Assembly: GCF_004349195.1 (NCBI RefSeq)
Contig: NZ_SMLG01000003.1
Location: 186,001-250,000 of the forward strand
Reading direction: 5' to 3'
Length of the DNA: 64,000 nt
Origin: Flavobacterium rhamnosiphilum
GTDB taxonomy: Bacteria > Bacteroidota > Bacteroidia > Flavobacteriales > Flavobacteriaceae
The notes under the pieces were generated by a model. It did not search any database, had not been told where the DNA came from, and was given only the letters and a program-made list of their open reading frames with translations. The translations under genes were made by a program, and so were the position numbers. How positions within the stretch are numbered: the stretch's first letter is position 1; each line of letters begins with the position of its first letter. This document shows, one piece after another, positions 61,546 to 64,000 of this stretch.

Positions 61546-62574
61546 TTATGCTATTTCTCCTCGCAAAGCCGTTTCAAAAATAGCTTTAAAGTCCTTGAAA
61601 GCAGTTTTTTGGCCTAATAAATACATTAATTTTGCTATTGCCGCTTCCGTGGTGATGTCTTTTCCGGAAATCACACCAATTTCTTTCATGCCGGTACTCG
61701 TTTCATATTGTCCCATACTGACACTTCCACCGGAACATTGGGTTACATTGACAATATGCAAACCTCTGGCAATCGATTTTTTCAATAAGTTTAAAAACCA
61801 ATCTTCGGTAGGCGCATTTCCAGCTCCATAGGTTTCTAAAACAATTCCTTTAAGATCCGGAATGTCTAAAATTGCCGACAAAACCGCTTCGCTGATACCG
61901 GGAAACATTTTTATAATAGCTACGTTGTTATCCAAGTTTTTATGGACCTTGAATTCTTTATTTTCATTTTTAACCAAGAACAATTCGGGATTCAATTTTA
62001 AATGCACACCAGATTCAACCAATTCAGGATAATTAGGCGAGGTAAATGCTTTGAAATGTTCGGCATTTATCTTTGTGGTTCTGTTGCCTCGATATAATTT
62101 GTATTCAAAATAAAGACACACTTCACTGATAACAGGTTCATCATTGTTTCGTAAAGACGCAATTTGAATAGCGGTAATCAGATTCTCTTTGGCATCCGTG
62201 CGTAAATCTCCAATGGGCAATTGGGAACCCGTAAAAACGACTGGTTTTGACAAATTTTCGAGCATAAAACTCAATGCCGATGCCGAATAAGACATGGTAT
62301 CCGATCCATGAAGCACCACAAATCCATCAAAAGAAGCGTAGTTATCGGCAATAATCGTCGCAATTTTAGCCCATTTTTCAGGATTCATATTCGAGGAATC
62401 AATTGGATTTTCGAAAGAAATAGTTTCTATTTCACAATCCAATTGTTTCAATTCGGGGATTCGCTGCAATAATTTGCTAAAATTGAAAGCCTTGAGCGCA
62501 CCCGTTTCAAAATCTTTCCTCATACCGATGGTTCCACCGGTATAGATTAAAAGTATTTTGGCTTTATACAACAT
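61546..62574 (-). CDS. L-asparaginase type I
   Basis: 342 aa. LLIYTGGTIGM (first nucleophile Thr, residues 9-19) and VLHGSDTMSYSASALSFML (second catalytic Thr, near residue 88) define the family; KMFPGISEAVL and TQCSGGSVSMGQYE follow. It hydrolyses Asn to Asp and ammonia; no signal peptide, so cytosolic. Start overlaps the upstream acyltransferase by 11 bp. Confidence 0.93.
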   Translation of the reverse strand: MLYKAKILLIYTGGTIGMRKDFETGALKAFNFSKLLQRIPELKQLDCEIETISFENPIDSSNMNPEKWAKIATIIADNYASFDGFVVLHGSDTMSYSASALSFMLENLSKPVVFTGSQLPIGDLRTDAKENLITAIQIASLRNNDEPVISEVCLYFEYKLYRGNRTTKINAEHFKAFTSPNYPELVESGVHLKLNPELFLVKNENKEFKVHKNLDNNVAIIKMFPGISEAVLSAILDIPDLKGIVLETYGAGNAPTEDWFLNLLKKSIARGLHIVNVTQCSGGSVSMGQYETSTGMKEIGVISGKDITTEAAIAKLMYLLGQKTAFKDFKAIFETALRGEIA

Positions 62575-63727
62575 CCTGATATTTTAATTTATTCACAACC
62601 GGATTGGCATACATTGCCAGAAAACCATCTAAAGCTACCGGATTATCATGATCAATTCGCATTTCCAGTCTGCGTTCAAATAGTGATTTTTCGTTTTCTG
62701 TATACAAATGAGAATAGATATTAGTTTTATTAACAATATCATACGCAATAAAATTAGTTGGCCATAACTTATAGTTGCTCAATATTGCATCATCAATTAC
62801 TTGTGCCAAAGCTACTATCTGCTTGTTCGAACTGTCATTTTCAGCACTGATTGCATCAATTTCAGTATCCAGCACTTTCCCAACATGAATATGAATTCTT
62901 TTCTTTTGTCCCAAAGCACCACTAAGAATGGTCATGAAATCTTCATTCTTTTCTTTAATATAGATTTCATTATTGGCTTCAGCCATCAATTGCGGCATTT
63001 TCAAAGCATCAGTCGGATCGTATTCATAAGAAATAGAAACGGGTACGATTTTGATTTTTTTGAAGTAATCCATCAAATTCTTCTCATCAGAAGCCATTCC
63101 TAACATTTTCAAAACGCCAGGATTTGTCTCGTCATTCCCATCTTTCGTTCTTCCTTCGCGTTGTGCAATCCATACGGAACGGTTTTCATGAAGCAATAAG
63201 TTGCCAATGTATTCCGACAATAATTTTGAACTCTGCAGCATTTCCCTTGGCGTTAAGCCACGTTGCACTAAAAAGTTTCGATTTAATTTAGCCAAGGTAT
63301 TCAAAAATGCTTTTTTGACTAAGTTATCTCCTATAGCTGATGCGGTCATCACTAATCCATGTTCAAATAAAGCAGTGTTCAACAAAGTGGTATCTAAAAG
63401 GATATCGCGATGATTCGAGATAAACAAATAAGAAGTATTAGGCCTTAAGTTTTCAAAACCCGAAGTAGTCAATCCTTCGGAGCTTTTTTCCAACACTCTT
63501 TGAACAGATTGGTAAATAAAATTACATTGAAAATCACGAATGGAATGCGTTTTACGAAGTTGTTCTTTCCAAACTTCGTCAGCGACATCCGGAAAAGTAA
63601 AATTCATCAATGCCTTCATCATCGGATGATTAATCACATTTTTAAGTGCTTCATTTATTTCGGAATCATAAAAAGGCCGAATAGCGTCAAATTTCTGCAT
63701 TTTGGTTCTCAATTTTTGTGTTGGCAA
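62564..63727 (-). CDS. 1-acylglycerol-3-phosphate O-acyltransferase-like protein
   Basis: 387 aa. Contains the acyltransferase motif ISNHRDILLD (HxxxxD, near residue 100) and the substrate-binding WIAQREGRTKDGND near 185, the PlsC-type pattern. Longer than standard PlsC (about 240 aa), with helical extensions at both ends. Probably acylates a glycerophospholipid or related acceptor; it is in an operon with asparaginase. Confidence 0.82.
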   Translation of the reverse strand: MPTQKLRTKMQKFDAIRPFYDSEINEALKNVINHPMMKALMNFTFPDVADEVWKEQLRKTHSIRDFQCNFIYQSVQRVLEKSSEGLTTSGFENLRPNTSYLFISNHRDILLDTTLLNTALFEHGLVMTASAIGDNLVKKAFLNTLAKLNRNFLVQRGLTPREMLQSSKLLSEYIGNLLLHENRSVWIAQREGRTKDGNDETNPGVLKMLGMASDEKNLMDYFKKIKIVPVSISYEYDPTDALKMPQLMAEANNEIYIKEKNEDFMTILSGALGQKKRIHIHVGKVLDTEIDAISAENDSSNKQIVALAQVIDDAILSNYKLWPTNFIAYDIVNKTNIYSHLYTENEKSLFERRLEMRIDHDNPVALDGFLAMYANPVVNKLKYQDVV

Positions 63728-63765
63728 ATGAACAAAAAAAATATCAAATTAAGATGAATTCTGCT

Positions 63766-64000
63766 TTAAATCCCAAAAATAGCTTTAGAATTCTCAGTTG
63801 TTGTTACCGCAATATCTTTTGCCGAAAGGCTATAAATTTGCGCTAACTTATCTACCACGGTAACGATATAACTGCTTTCGTTACGTTTACCCCGAAAAGG
63901 AATCGGTGCTAAATACGGGGAATCTGTTTCTAAAACAATATGTTTCAAATCGATTTGATTCAAAAATTGATCGATTTTTCCATTTTTGAAAGTTACCACT
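63766..64000 (-). CDS. tatD: TatD-family metal-dependent deoxyribonuclease (5' part outside window)
   Basis: The frame is open at base 64000; the real gene continues beyond. The visible 78 codons include the family C-terminus: LKHIVLETDSPYLAP, PFRGKRNESSYI and VDKLAQIYSLS. The Asp in ETDSP is a metal ligand. TatD enzymes are 3'-5' exo/endonucleases. It precedes the acyltransferase by 38 bp and is likely co-transcribed with it. Confidence 0.9.
   Translation of the reverse strand, partial: VVTFKNGKIDQFLNQIDLKHIVLETDSPYLAPIPFRGKRNESSYIVTVVDKLAQIYSLSAKDIAVTTTENSKAIFGI

Noticed and set aside
1..64000. Transposase, integrase or prophage genes explaining the insertions
   Set aside because: None of the translated frames shows a transposase, tyrosine or serine recombinase, or phage structural motif.

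Overview
The window reads as a chromosomal segment of a Bacteroidota bacterium, most likely Flavobacterium or a close relative. The evidence is an AT-rich genome, promoter boxes of the Bacteroidota type TAnnTTTG (for example in front of rpsP, a tRNA-Asp gene, mrp and asd), a DnaQ-DnaE fused polymerase III alpha subunit, a MurF-alanine racemase fusion, a PorT/SprT type IX secretion protein, a TonB-dependent receptor, and small intergenic repeats of the kind common in flavobacteria. No transposase, integrase, phage gene or CRISPR array was seen.

Layout. 1-6 kb: ruvC, a KAP-family P-loop NTPase and hemW in one operon, facing a divergent membrane protein and glycosyltransferase pair. 6-11 kb: small exported proteins, a DUF456 protein, two tRNA-Asp genes with the relic of a third, a DUF58 protein, thioredoxin and an outer-membrane barrel. 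11-16 kb: dnaE, its duplicated 3' end and a 98-aa ORF. 17-22 kb: leuCD, a leuA-type synthase and leuB. 22-27 kb: RRM protein, rpsP-rimM, a four-helix-bundle (23S IVP type) gene inside a TTCCAA/TTGGAA repeat field, trmN6, then cargo followed by a decayed copy of the trmN6 3' end. 27-30 kb: glutaryl-CoA dehydrogenase, DUF3050, metallophosphoesterase. 30-37 kb: a seven-gene polyamine/membrane operon (speD, DUF4178, small membrane protein, DUF350, membrane aminopropyltransferase, Tat-type FAD oxidoreductase, polytopic protein) bracketed by 67-bp direct repeats of the ferredoxin 3' end. 37-41 kb: NifU-domain protein, Mrp, an alkyltransferase-like protein, a LysE-type exporter, trmB. 41-45 kb: two L,D-transpeptidase paralogues around a SnoaL-like protein, then an HPF/RaiA protein. 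45-48 kb: a HaeIII-like type II restriction-modification system with a controller protein and a C-box-like tandem operator. 48-54 kb: prolyl oligopeptidase, a DUF1016 nuclease, a TonB receptor with a His-rich partner. 55-64 kb: asd, mscL, murF-alr, porT, tRNA-Ser, asparaginase, acyltransferase and the end of a TatD gene.

The most interesting pattern is architectural. At three places (dnaE, trmN6, ferredoxin), and probably a fourth (the terminator after the TonB receptor), the 3' end of a core gene is duplicated and accessory cargo lies between the intact copy and the distal copy. In the dnaE and trmN6 cases the distal copy carries stop or frameshift mutations. In the ferredoxin case the two copies are identical over 67 bp and enclose the whole polyamine operon. 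This looks like a recurring route of cargo insertion at gene 3' ends without a visible integrase. Functions are assigned from motifs read by eye; no database search was run.
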